DNA from: Vanrija pseudolonga | Lineage: Eukaryota > Basidiomycota > Tremellomycetes > Trichosporonales > Trichosporonaceae | Length of the DNA: 64,000 nt | Assembly (NCBI RefSeq): GCF_020906515.1 | Contig: NC_085850.1 | Location: 806,001 to 870,000, forward strand | Direction of reading: 5' to 3' | Shown: in pieces, positions 1 through 10,231 of the stretch | Layout: each line of letters begins with the position of its first letter | Position numbering within the stretch: position 1 is the stretch's first letter | Translations under genes and position numbers: made by a program | The notes under the pieces: model-generated | What the model saw: only the letters and a program-made list of their open reading frames with translations | Databases searched by the model: none | Told to the model about the DNA's origin: nothing

Positions 1-32
1 CTTTCAGACGTCTTCCATCGCGGAGAGCTCAC

Positions 33-503
33 AGCCGTGGGTCGTTGCACTCGAACCCGGCGCGCTGAAGGTAGTACTCGGTCACCTCCTCGGGAATCTG
101 GCTGGTCAGCACGCACAAGGCTACGCCCAAGGCGACAAACACCCACCAGAGGCTTGTACCCGTCAAGCATGACCAGGAACTCGGCCAAGCTCCTGTCGCT
201 GCGAGCAATCTCCTCCTCGCGGCGCGTCGCAAAGAGCTGCGACTCGGCCTTGTCCTCGTCCTTCTCCTTGCCCTTGTCTCCTTCCTCCTCGTCGACAGCG
301 ATTGGTTCTGGGCCAGAAGATCCGGCATCCGGCTCGGCCTTGACCGCGTTTGATGGACCCGCGTCTGAGGTTGTTGTAGCTGGTGCTGGCTGCGCTGGGG
401 TCGAGGACGCGCTCGCAGCTGGCGACGTGCCGTTTATCTGGGCCGTGGTCGGGATGGATGGTGCGGCAGCGTCGGCCTGTGGAGAGCCGTTTGTGTTTGA
501 CAT
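33..503 (-). CDS. TAF10: TAF10, TFIID/SAGA subunit (5' part, runs off the window)
   Basis: Subunit shared by TFIID and SAGA, acting in the nucleus in RNA polymerase II initiation and co-activation. Exons on the minus strand are 503-147 and 97-33, giving 140 residues; the next donor (GTGAGC at 32-27) opens an intron that leaves the window, so the gene is cut by the window edge. The first ~105 residues are a disordered Ala/Ser/Pro then acidic region. The start of the TAF10 histone-fold domain then appears across the intron: LDGYKPL|IPEEVTEYYLQRAGFECNDPRL, closely matching the family pattern YxPxIPxxVTxYYLxRAGFExxDPR. The intron (98-146, 49 nt) ends CTGACCAGCCAG. Most of the histone fold lies outside. 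It is divergent to the Smr gene at 1460, sharing about 1 kb of promoter. Confidence 0.88.
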
Positions 504-1459
504 TGTTGGATGGTGGATGGAAAGAGAGACAATGAGTAGATGTGGATGTGGTTGATCCAACTTGTAGTTGTCGGTCGTCGGTGTGGAGGCCGAACGAGAG
601 GTCTGGAGAGAATTAGGATTTGGGGCTAATGTGCTAGACTAGTCTAGTGAAAAGCCACAATTAGGACCATTTTTCTAATGCATCGGATACCACCGTGGGA
701 GAATTGTAAATAGGCCTGCTTCCCAATCGTGTGCCCCGGATGCGGGCGGTTCCTGTTGCCGCATGGAGCTGAGCGCGTGTCTGTGCGGCAAATGCCAATG
801 CGTCCAAATGGCCCAGCCAGAGCGAGAGGATAGAGAGCCGTGACTGGCTGGCTGGCGATTCCGTGTGCATGCGTGCCTACCACACACCCAGCGCCCAGTG
901 CCCAGTGTGTCCAAGCCAGAAGCGGCGTACAGTCCCAGCAGCGGCGGCGGACGGCGGCAGCATCGTCACTTATCACCCACTAGTGAGTGATTCAATGAGC
1001 ACATAGCACACACCACACACTGCACACTGACTGCAGCGCCCCCCAAATCACCCCCCATTTACATCACTGCGGCCCGCAACCCAAGTCATCAACAATCATC
1101 CTTCCCCCCCCGCCCGCCTCGCATTCATTGCACCTTCCTCCCCTTCCTTCCTTCCTTCCTCCCATGCGCTAGACTTGCTCTCGCTCCCCCCATCCCCCTC
1201 TCCTCATCTCGGTCAAAGAGCCCCCCCTTTTCGCTCCTTTGCTACCCAAAAGGCCCCCCGCCAGGCAGTCTTACTTGGCGAGACAGAGACATCCAGCGCC
1301 AGACTGCTGCACCCAGTGGCACCGAGGCCCCCATCTCCAACTGGCTTGCTAAACACCCACCCACTGCCAAGAGTGACATTGTCGCAACCACAACCCCCCA
1401 TCTGTGCACTGCTCCTGCTTCAACGCTAGAACGAGACCCCATCGCATACACGCTCCATC
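504..1459. promoter_or_regulatory. Divergent promoter region TAF10 / Smr gene
   Basis: 956 bases between two opposed start codons. Short open frames occur but none shows protein-like composition. The half next to 1460 has long pyrimidine tracts (about 1080-1165), typical of fungal core promoters and 5' leaders. No specific factor site could be assigned. Confidence 0.5.
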
Positions 1460-4451
1460 ATGCCGCCGCCAGCAGGCGATCCGCACCGCCAGTCGGTCCT
1501 CGAGACCAACCCCCATCTCGCCCATTATATCTTCAAGCTCGTGCTCAGCAACCAAGCGACCTCGCGCGCGCCGAGCGGCACGCAGCATCCTCTCAGCGTA
1601 TCGTCGTCTGGTGAGTCGGATGACGACGATGACGGTGGCGAGGGTGCCGAATCGACAACCACGGCCTCAACCACCGAGCCCTCTGACACGGCCTCTTCTG
1701 CCGACGAGAGCGACGCCACCAAGCTGCGCGACAACACGTCCAACGGCCGTCCACCACCTCCTGTTACGACTGGCCCCAGTCGTGAGGAGCGCGAGGAGCT
1801 TGTACGCAAGATCATCGACCTCCTCGACAATGACCAGGAGGAGGATGTCAAGGACCTCCTGCGAGGGCCCATGGGGGAGTTGGGCAAGGTACGTCCAATA
1901 AAGCACGGCCGCTCATTGTGCTGACCACCTTGAAGGACAATTTCATCATGGACCAAGTGTGTCTCGACTGCATGCACCGCCATCGAGGTAAGAGCGGAAG
2001 GGTTATGCATGTCGCTAACATTTTCTCCAGACGACGTCAGTGGACTACCCTACCAGGAGGGCAGCTTCACCCCAACACGTGCTAGAAGGCCCTACACTCC
2101 CACCGGACTCAGCACACTCCGCGTCCGTACACCTCTTGCTCGTCCCCACTCGCCGGCAGCTCTTGGTTCACCATCGGGGTCGGGTGCACACACGCCCACA
2201 TCCGGCGTTGGCCATGCTCCGTCTGGCTTGGCCTTGGGCCGTGTCGAATCCGCTCCCTCGCCGTCCCTCGCACCCGGAGCCCCAGTCGGCCAATCGTCAT
2301 CGGGCTACTCGTCGTCAGGCTCCCCTGTTTTATCTCCACGCGTCTCACTCAACGTCAAGGCTGCATCCTTCAACCCGGCTGTCGCATCTGCACGCAGTAA
2401 CACGTCGTCACCGCTCAGCGTGACTACTTCTTTTGCACCGAGCGATCCATGGCGCGATGCGATCAAGGACGATGCCGCCGCGCCTACCCCTCCCCGTGCG
2501 GCTTCGCCTTACATGTTCAACGCGGCGCAGGGCATGGTCCGCACTGGCTCCAACCGTGCGATTGCTGCGCCAATCATCAGCGACCCTTCAAGTCCCTTCC
2601 ACTCGCCTATGGGGACCCCTACGCGTCCTCATATGAAGCTTGGCGCCGACGTTTTCTCGTCGCCAATGTCTACGACAGCCCGACCTGCGAGTCGCGGTGT
2701 CGTCCCCGACGATGACGACGACGACGAGTTCTCACCCTTTGCCTCGTCGCTGCCCAAGCTCCATCATCACGACGGGACATCGAGCGGTCTCAACTCGGGT
2801 GCCAAGCCGTTTGAGCCGTTTGGTGGTGCTGGGGGCGGCGACTCTGGCAGTTCGCAGCAATCGACGTCGTATGATTCGCGCGCATCGGCTGAGCCAGAGG
2901 AAGACCCGTCGAACGCCGGGTCGGGCATGACCCCGCTCGATGTCCTGACTTCGGTCTTCTCGACTGTACCGCGCCAAGAGCTCGAGGATGCGCTGCACCG
3001 CGCTGGTTATGACTTTGAGGCTGCCATGGCTATCCTTGTCTCGCAGTACACGCATCCTCGCTCTGGTGCCTCAACACCGAACCGTGTGTCGTCGCCACGA
3101 CCAATGATCGGCCTGGATGGTCGTGGAGCCGCAAATCACCACGCTCCAGGGCAAGGTTACTTCCAGCAAGGCGGCCGAGGCTTTGGTGCAAACGTCAACC
3201 CGAACCTTGCTGCCCAGCGCAATGTCGGTCCGACGAGGATGTGTCGATACTTCCTTAATGGAGAGTGTCGACGATCCGACTGTCGCTTCAGCCATGACCT
3301 TGACCGTGCTCTGTGTCGCTTCTGGCTTCGCGGCCACTGTGCAAAGGGGCCAAATTGCGAGTTCCTGCACAACATGCCCAACATGGACCCTCTGGCTCTG
3401 AACGCGGCCATGTCGCGCATGGACATGAACTCGCCCGGAGGCTCCATGCCTGGCACACCACCTGTCAACGCGCAGTACGGTGCTGGTGACGACTTCCCCG
3501 ATCTCCTTGCGGCGAGATTAAACCGCACTGTCGGGCGGTTCGACCCATCGAGGAACCGTTTTGCGAATGCTGTCAAGAGGCCAGCGCCGGCGCCACCCCC
3601 TCAGCACATTCACATCACGGGTGGCGCTGTAGGCCGGTTCGCCCCTGCCGCTACTGCTCCTACCAACGAACGACCTGCTGCTCCATCTCAGCCCGCCGTT
3701 CCTCGACCATCACGCAGGCTCAAGCTTCACGCGCCAACCCTGTTGCCAACACTGACTACCGGTGCTGCGGCGAACGAGCAGTACCTGAGCGCTCGCAATA
3801 CTTCGATTCGCCTTGGCCACGCCCGTAACGCGTGCCTTGCGCGTGCCGCTGATGCGTTCCGCCGTGGTGACGGCGCAGCTGCCAAGCGCTTCTCGAGAGA
3901 GGGCAAAGCGCTCAACGAGAAGATGCTCAACGAGGCTGCCGAAGCTGCCAACTCGCTCGTCAAGGAGCGCATGCGCGAGGCACAGCAGGCCGTGCGCGAG
4001 CGTGACCCTTCGTGGTCAGACGACCCTCGGGACCGTGCCGAGCGCGGTCGCGAGTGTGGCGCTGGCCTTGGCGTCGTACTCGGCGTGGCATCGGCATCCA
4101 AGGTACCTGGAGGCGATCGTCTGTCATCCGAGGAAAGACTCGAGTGCTTGCTTGATCTGCACACCCTGCATGGACAGGAAGGTGTCGACATTACCGGACA
4201 TTTCCTCGCTGAGCTTGAGCGAGAGAGCTACCGCGGTCTGGGTAAGTCTAGTGCCTTGCAGGTCTGGTTGTTTTGCTGACCCTCCAGCGTTCCTCGTGGT
4301 CGGAGAGGAGAAGCACGTCGGTACGCAAGACCCGCTGCGTGGCGCGTCCAAGGTCCGCCTCGCCAGCAGCGTCAAGCAGTCGCTGGCTGACTGGGGCTAC
4401 GCCTGGAGCGAGGGCGCGGGCATCATCAATGTCGACCCGTGCCGTGTGTAA
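1460..4451 (+). CDS. CUE-CCCH zinc finger-DUF1771-Smr domain protein
   Basis: Exons 1460-1888, 1936-1987, 2031-4241 and 4288-4451 give 951 residues. Domain order: N-terminal helical region (~1-30), acidic/Ser-rich linkers, a CUE-like ubiquitin-binding helix bundle (~455-490, DVLTSVFSTVPRQELEDALH), two CCCH zinc fingers (~550-595, CRYFLNGECRRSDCRFSH and CRFWLRGHCAKGPNCEFLH), a charged DUF1771 helix (~735-800) and a C-terminal Smr domain (DLHTLHGQEG, then VVGEEKHVG after the last intron). Smr domains are nucleases; the yeast protein Cue2 joins CUE and Smr to cut mRNA at stalled ribosomes, so a role in no-go mRNA decay is inferred. The CCCH fingers, which could bind RNA, are an addition relative to Cue2. 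The function has not been shown. Confidence 0.88.
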
Positions 4452-4871
4452 AGCGAGCGCAACCTAGACGCCTGTTCCAACCTGTGTACTACAAGGAGCC
4501 TCCCATCGTGTTATACATTATGGCCACCCTGCACTATCCTATCGCCACATTAATCCGCCATCCACACTCGCACAACACAATGCTCGCACCATCACCCATC
4601 GACGCTAGCGTAGGAGTAGAGGGGGAAGGGGAGAAGAAGAAGAAGAAGAAGAAGAAGAAGAAGAAGAAACAAAGAGGAAGAAGAACAAGAAGAAAGACTA
4701 TTGAACGACAAGAAGAATGAATCAGTGGCATAGAGATATCATAGGAGAAAAGGGAATGAATCGAGTGAAGTGTGCTGTGCCGGGCCAAGTGGAGCTGAGC
4801 TTGAGAACGAGCGCGATGAGTCGATGCATACAACATGTGGCGTCTATGTGGGTCTCGATGGGCCGAGACAG
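4452..4871. other. Convergent 3' intergenic region with GAA microsatellite
   Basis: Holds the 3' ends of the convergent Smr and PIG-H genes. The only structure seen is a GAA triplet repeat; open frames here arise from that repeat. Confidence 0.6.
4633..4668. repeat. (GAA)12 microsatellite
   Basis: Twelve uninterrupted GAA units on the plus strand, downstream of the Smr stop codon and upstream (in genome order) of the PIG-H stop codon, so probably in a 3' UTR. Interrupted AAGAA-rich sequence continues to about 4715. Confidence 0.95.
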
Positions 4872-5807
4872 TTACTCGTCCCCCTCGTCATACTCGTCGA
4901 ACAGCTCCTCCCGGGTGGCATGGTACACCTCCTTAAGCACCTCTAGCAGGGGGTGGACCTCCTTGTTGTCAGCTCTCGCTCCGCGAAGGGTCCACTCACA
5001 TCAAACGCGACGACCACGTCCCCGCGGCGCACGATGCCGAGGTAGAACCTGACGTTGAAGCGCACGAGCCCCTCGTGGATAACGACAGTCGACAGTTCGG
5101 AGAGGGGCACGAACCGGCGCGCCGTGGACAGCGGGATCGTCGCACCTAGCAGGGAGAGGCCGCGGGCCGTGGCCAGCTGCACGCCGAGAGCGGGGAGCGG
5201 CGTGAGGGATTCTGCTGGCGTCAGCAGCTATCGCACGGGGGTGCTAGCGCGAGCAGTGGCTGGAAACTTCCTGGCGCAAAGATACAACACAGTTGTTTGT
5301 TTGCCCTCCCTCCCTCGCGTGCCAGATCTGCGATGCCGCCGCCGCCACGCGCCACAGCGCGCACCAGCAAGCCATTGTCCCCCCAGGGGCGCGCGACTCA
5401 CGATACAGCACGGACCGCGAGGCGGCGTGCAGAAAGAGCACGGCGGCGCCAACCGCGACCACGGCGAAGATTTTCGTGGTCGTCGTTGCGGTTGTGACCG
5501 GTGCATTGTTGTGGACGATGTAGGCCAGCAGCAGCAGCGACACGAGGGCGAGGAGCACGGCGCCCGTCGAGCCGCTGCCTCGACGCGTCGTGCGCCGCGC
5601 GACGCGGTGTTCCGTCACGCTGGATGCGCCGACGCGCGCCGTGTGCGTGGTGTACTCTTGCCTGTGGTGCAGCGGCGTCGCCGCGCGCATGGTTGTAGTT
5701 GTGGTTGTGCCGAAGCCGACTTTGACTTTTGTTCTGTAGGTGAGATACGGCAACGGTTGTGCATACGGCGTATTGTGCCTGGCAGCGACACCTGGCGGGG
5801 GCACCAT
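4872..5807 (-). CDS. GPI15: PIG-H, subunit of the GPI-GlcNAc transferase
   Basis: Subunit of the ER complex that adds GlcNAc to phosphatidylinositol, the first step of GPI-anchor synthesis. Exons on the minus strand are 5807-5402, 5211-5000 and 4961-4872, giving 235 residues. Two hydrophobic segments near residues ~75-120 (GAVLLALVSLLLLAYIV and IFAVVAVGAAVLFL) precede the PIG-H domain: QSLTPLPALGVQL, then RFVPLSELSTVVIHEGLVRF and a FYLGIVRRGDVVVAFD core, and an acidic C-terminus DEYDEGDE. The first ATG is 5807; upstream in-frame codons are TTG. The 190-nt first intron is long for this genome, while the second is only 38 nt. Two of the clustered proteases carry GPI-like tails and would be clients of this pathway. 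Confidence 0.85.
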
Positions 5808-6620
5808 CAACAATGCTTGCTTTGGGTGGCGTCGTTGGGCGCGACGGCGCGTCGGGGCGGCGCGGCGGCGGCGGGGTCCGATTCGCCCCGCGGCGTCGCG
5901 CGCGGCTCGGTGCTGTGCCGGTGGGCAGCAGCAGCAGCAACAGCCTCGGTCGGTACTGTAGGGTGCGTGCGGCTGCTGGCTGCTGCCAATGAGGCCAGGC
6001 GAGATGCATTCCGTGTCTATGCGTTGCCGCGATTATTTAGTTAGCCTGGCGCTGTTGTTGGTGTGTATGGCAGCCTGCCAGCGTCGCGCGTCAAGACCCC
6101 GGAAAGCTGGCCTAGTCAAACCACCCGCCACCCACTCGGCACCCACTTTCCCATCTCATCTCTCACAGCCAGGCACATCCCATCCATCCTACATCGACCC
6201 ATCAATCAGTCACCGCCTGCTTTCCACTCTCCGTCCACCGACAACACAAGTCCGAGTCCGAGCTCCGAGACCAACAAGGCTGCTTCTCTTGCTGCCCTGC
6301 CCCCACACCGACAGAGTATAGACCAGTGGGCGTCTTGTGGGCCTGCTTACGCGCCGTACCCCTGCCCTAGTCACCCCCCGTCACCTCGACGTAACCTCCC
6401 TCCGGCGCGAGCTCCGGCGGACGACGCGCCGCTCCGAACAACCACTACCTCGCGCCTCGACACACGACAGCACGCGACAGATCTCCCCCTGCCTCGGCGA
6501 CAACGCGGTATTATCGCGGCACGACCAAGCGACGACAGCGCGTCCCCATCCCGCCGGCTTCCTCGGCAAGCGAGAGAAACTTGCAACTTCTCCAGACATC
6601 TCCCCTGACTTTTGCCGCTC
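5808..6620. promoter_or_regulatory. Divergent promoter region PIG-H / cysteine-rich gene
   Basis: 813 bases between opposed start codons. Pyrimidine-rich and CCCA-rich stretches (6110-6400) suggest a leader for the plus-strand gene. No coding signal beyond chance open frames. Confidence 0.5.
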
Positions 6621-9600
6621 ATGAACACGAACGGACAGCAACAACAACAACAGCAACACCAGCACCAGCAGGTGAGTACACGTCCAGTCACAGCCGCACT
6701 CTGCCTCCGACCCGACAGCGTGCCAGTGGTCTGTGCGCGCTCTTCCTTTGCCCCATCAACCCCTCGTCAAACGAGTAACCCCCTCTCTCAACCTCCTTCA
6801 CCCCTCTCGTCGTGTCGCTCAGACCGCGACGTCTCCCACCCCACCTCCCTCCCATCCTACATCTCTGGTGACCTCTGGTGACTGACTCGACAGGACATGC
6901 GCCGCCGCTCATCAGGGAATAGCAACGGCAATGCCATGGCGGGGCCGAGCCTGCAGGCTCAGCAACATCAGCAGTTTGCTCTTGGCGTCGGCCCATCCCA
7001 GCAGCAGCAACAGCAACAGCAGTTCTTCAGCATCCAGCGCGCCGGCTCGGCGGGCGACGCAAACTCGCTCGGCGTCCCAGGCCTCACCACCAACCCCATG
7101 ACGCTCGCGGCGCTCTCACAGCAAGAGCTCGAACGGCACCAGCGCTCTGCAAACGGCCCAACACCAGAAGACCCGTACATGAACGTCCGGTACCAGGCGT
7201 TCCCAGTACCCGGCGGTCGCCCACCCCGCAAGACTCACGGCCCGCCAAACCTCGAGCTCGACTCGTCCACACACCCTGTCGGCAACCCCGCGAGTGGGAT
7301 TACGCCTGGCACGATGGCGAACCTGCAGGGCCTGTCTAGACCAACAACAGCCTCGACATCGGTCGACGACGACCCAGTGAGACCATTCCTCGATGGACTC
7401 GCTGCCGCCGCCGAGATCCCAAGGCATCGAGAAATGTGGACAGACCTCATCCGCTTCAAGACGCGCAACCTCGAGCTGCAGATTGCCGAGGCTAGGGCAA
7501 AGGAGCGCGCTGCGGAGCTCGAGCTGTTCCGCCTCAGGCAGGCTACAAAGGGCACACCAGCAGCCGCGGCGACAACTCCTTCACCCCACTTCAAGTCGAG
7601 TGCGAGCGACAATGCGAGCGCTGGCATTGGCACGCAGCCGGCGACCTCGCCCAACACCCAGAACACGGGACCCACGCTCGCCCAGCCAGACATCTCGACG
7701 TTCCCATTCGTCATGCACGCCCGCTCCCCAGTCATTGAGACGGCGCCAATGGGTGATGCTCTGGTCCCTCCTATCACCAACCTGCCTGGAGCGCTGGCGG
7801 CTTCTTCTCAGCCAGCCCAGACCCAGTTCCAACAGCAGGCTCAGGCTCAGGTGCCCGTCCCAGCGGTGCCATCGGCAATCCCACCCAGCATGATGCAGCC
7901 CATGACGCCGTTCGATCTCGAGGCGATCCTTACAGACGGCAACCTCGACAACCTCTTCTCGTGGCTGCCGGACAACGACCATGTGTTGCAACAGCCGCAG
8001 ACGGCGGCACCCTCCGACCTCATGATCAATGGCGTCGACTCTTCGCTCCTCGGCATGATTCCCGGCACGGCGACAAGTGGATATGGCACAGATTCCGCCG
8101 GTGTTCCCGCCACCCCGGCCTCCCCCGTGGTTAAGCGCCCGCTCTCGCCCGACGAGAGCGAGCACTCGCCACCGCACCAGCCGCCCAACAAGCGCGGCAA
8201 GCCCCGTGGCGAGAAGAAGATGGTCATCGAAAGGCATGCGGCTTGTCTGTCGTGCGGAAAGAACGTGGCCCGCGCCCTTATCCGTGCCCCCAAGAGCTCG
8301 ATCCCCTCTCCCATCTCGGTCGAGTTCCGGTGCCCCGACTGTACCGGTATTCACCAGCCACCCACGGTCGAGCCTCACAACAGCGCAGGCTCGGGCGCGT
8401 CACTCGGAAGCACGGAAACCCGAAAGCGTATGCGCGCGGCCATGGAGGACGACGACCTCCTGCTCGACGACCCAGCCGCACGCCGCTGCTTCTGTGACGT
8501 GTGCCAGCGCGTCGTCGCCACTGGCCAGGTTGTTGGTGATGCCGAGCGCGTGCCCCTCGGTCACATGACTGAAATCGTGTGCACCAACTGCGATGCCAAA
8601 TACCAGCGCTGTACCGACTGTGGTGGCGGTGGCGGCCCGCGCGTCGGCATTGGAAAGTGGCGACTCAAGCAAGTCTTCCAGCCTGGCCGCAAGACGTGCA
8701 GCTTGTCGCACAGTCGCCTGGGTGACCGTCCACGAGAAATCGGTGTCCATGTCACACCTACCGACTTTACCCCTGAACAGCTCAAGGAGGTCATTTCGCG
8801 CTGCAAGACGTTGTGGAGTGAGAAGACGCTCAGCCGTCTGGCGGTCCCGGAAATGCTAGAGTGAGTGCAGGCTGATGCTGACTTTCACGTAACTGACACG
8901 TGCAGGATCGATCTCCCCCCACATGTTATCAACCCCTTGCGCAACTTCCAAGACGTTGACGACATTGTCACGAGGTGTTGGCCTTCTCGTGAGGCCATGA
9001 TCCGTGCCGAAGGCATCGACGGCAACCGCTTCAAGAGACTATTGGGCCTCACTTGGGCACACTCGCGCCCTCGCCGCAGTGTCCGCACTGTCGACCTGGA
9101 AGAAGAGTATGCTCGTACAGCCGAGCAGGACGACAACGATGACATGAGCACCGTGCTCGCGAACGTCAAGCGAAGTGAGTGCCTGAAATAGATTCCGGGT
9201 GCGAACTGTATCTGACGACACAGCGAACGTCGTTATCCCCCCTGGATCTGAACTTATTGGCATGTGGGGCGGCGAGTGGGATATGCAGCACGGCTCGCTT
9301 CTCGTCTCGACCTTCATCCCGTTCGAGGGCACCGACGGCGAAGACAGCACCGCCTTGTCTGTCGGTGAACTCATCACCAAGGTCCAGATCCTCCTGCAGA
9401 CCATGAATGCCGAGCGCAAGGCTGAGGCACTGAGACTCGGCAAAGAGGCCCAGCTCGTCCGCCAGTGCGAGCATCTCTGGGTCGTCTCTGGAGGCAGCAT
9501 GCCTCTTATCCGCGAGCGCATGGCCGACATCCTCGTGCGCAAGCGCTCCTTTGTGCATGTGGAAGAGTACCTTACGCGCCACCCCGATTTCCTGCACGCC

Positions 9601-9819
9601 CTCAAGGCTCGCCCTGTCGGCTTGCATCCCGACTTGCATCGCCCGCTTCCGCACCAGGTGCAAGATGACCCCGACTACCAGCCTCCGCAGCCGCTTGTTC
9701 TTGTCCGCTGGCTGGGCAAGGACTTTGACGCTCAGCGAATCCTCGAGATTAAGCAGATGGAGTTTGGTGGTGGCAAGCACAAGGCCAAGCTCAAGCGCAT
9801 GCCCAAGAGCAAGGTGTAG
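6621..9819 (+). CDS. Unrecognised protein with polyQ N-terminus and CxxC zinc-binding pairs
   Basis: Exons 6621-6671, 6894-8860, 8906-9174 and 9224-9819 give 960 residues. I do not recognise the family. Visible features: a Q/H-rich start, split by a 222-nt intron after codon 17; further Q runs (~45-60); a charged helix near residue 195 (RNLELQIAEARAKERAAELE); and a Pro/Ser/Ala linker. A basic stretch follows (KRGKPRGEKK), then two cysteine clusters, CLSCGK...CPDC and CFCDVC...CTNC...CTDC, which look like zinc ribbons. The C-terminal ~350 residues have well-ordered composition (GKWRLKQVFQPGRKTC, GMWGGEWDMQHG) and end in a basic KAKLKRMPKSKV tail. A nuclear, nucleic-acid or chromatin role is possible from the layout but is a guess. 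Confidence 0.8.
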
Positions 9820-10231
9820 GACGTTGTCAGAAGTATATTGTAGTTATAAAAAGGGGGCATACTTGGTATTATGCATTTGGGCTTGAGAAGACTACGCGCG
9901 CGCGTCGTTGGATTGGGGCAGTGCCACAGTGAAACGAACGATGACGGAAGCAACCCCCGTGACTGACTGACGCCCCTTGTCGCCGCCGCCGCCTCCTCCG
10001 CCGCACGTCACCACCCAGGCCTCGTTGCCTGCCTGCCTCCTTGCCTGCCGTCACTGCCCCTCTCACAGACACTCACGTCGCCCTTCTGCACACTCGTCCA
10101 ACTCAACCCACTTTGGCACACATCTCGGCTCTGACGGCGACGAAAGCGATAACGACACCCACAACCACCAATAGACAGACCAGCGCAACAGCAATCTAGA
10201 CACCGTAACGCACCCGCTCCCGCTACCGCCG
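9820..10231. promoter_or_regulatory. Intergenic: 3' end of cysteine-rich gene and HSE1 promoter
   Basis: 412 bases between tandem genes. CT/CCG-rich sequence (9975-10110) precedes the HSE1 start. Nothing else was recognised. Confidence 0.45.

Noticed and set aside
4439-4720. Lys-rich frame across the GAA repeat
   Set aside because: Simply the translation of the microsatellite; it overlaps the end of the Smr gene in another frame.
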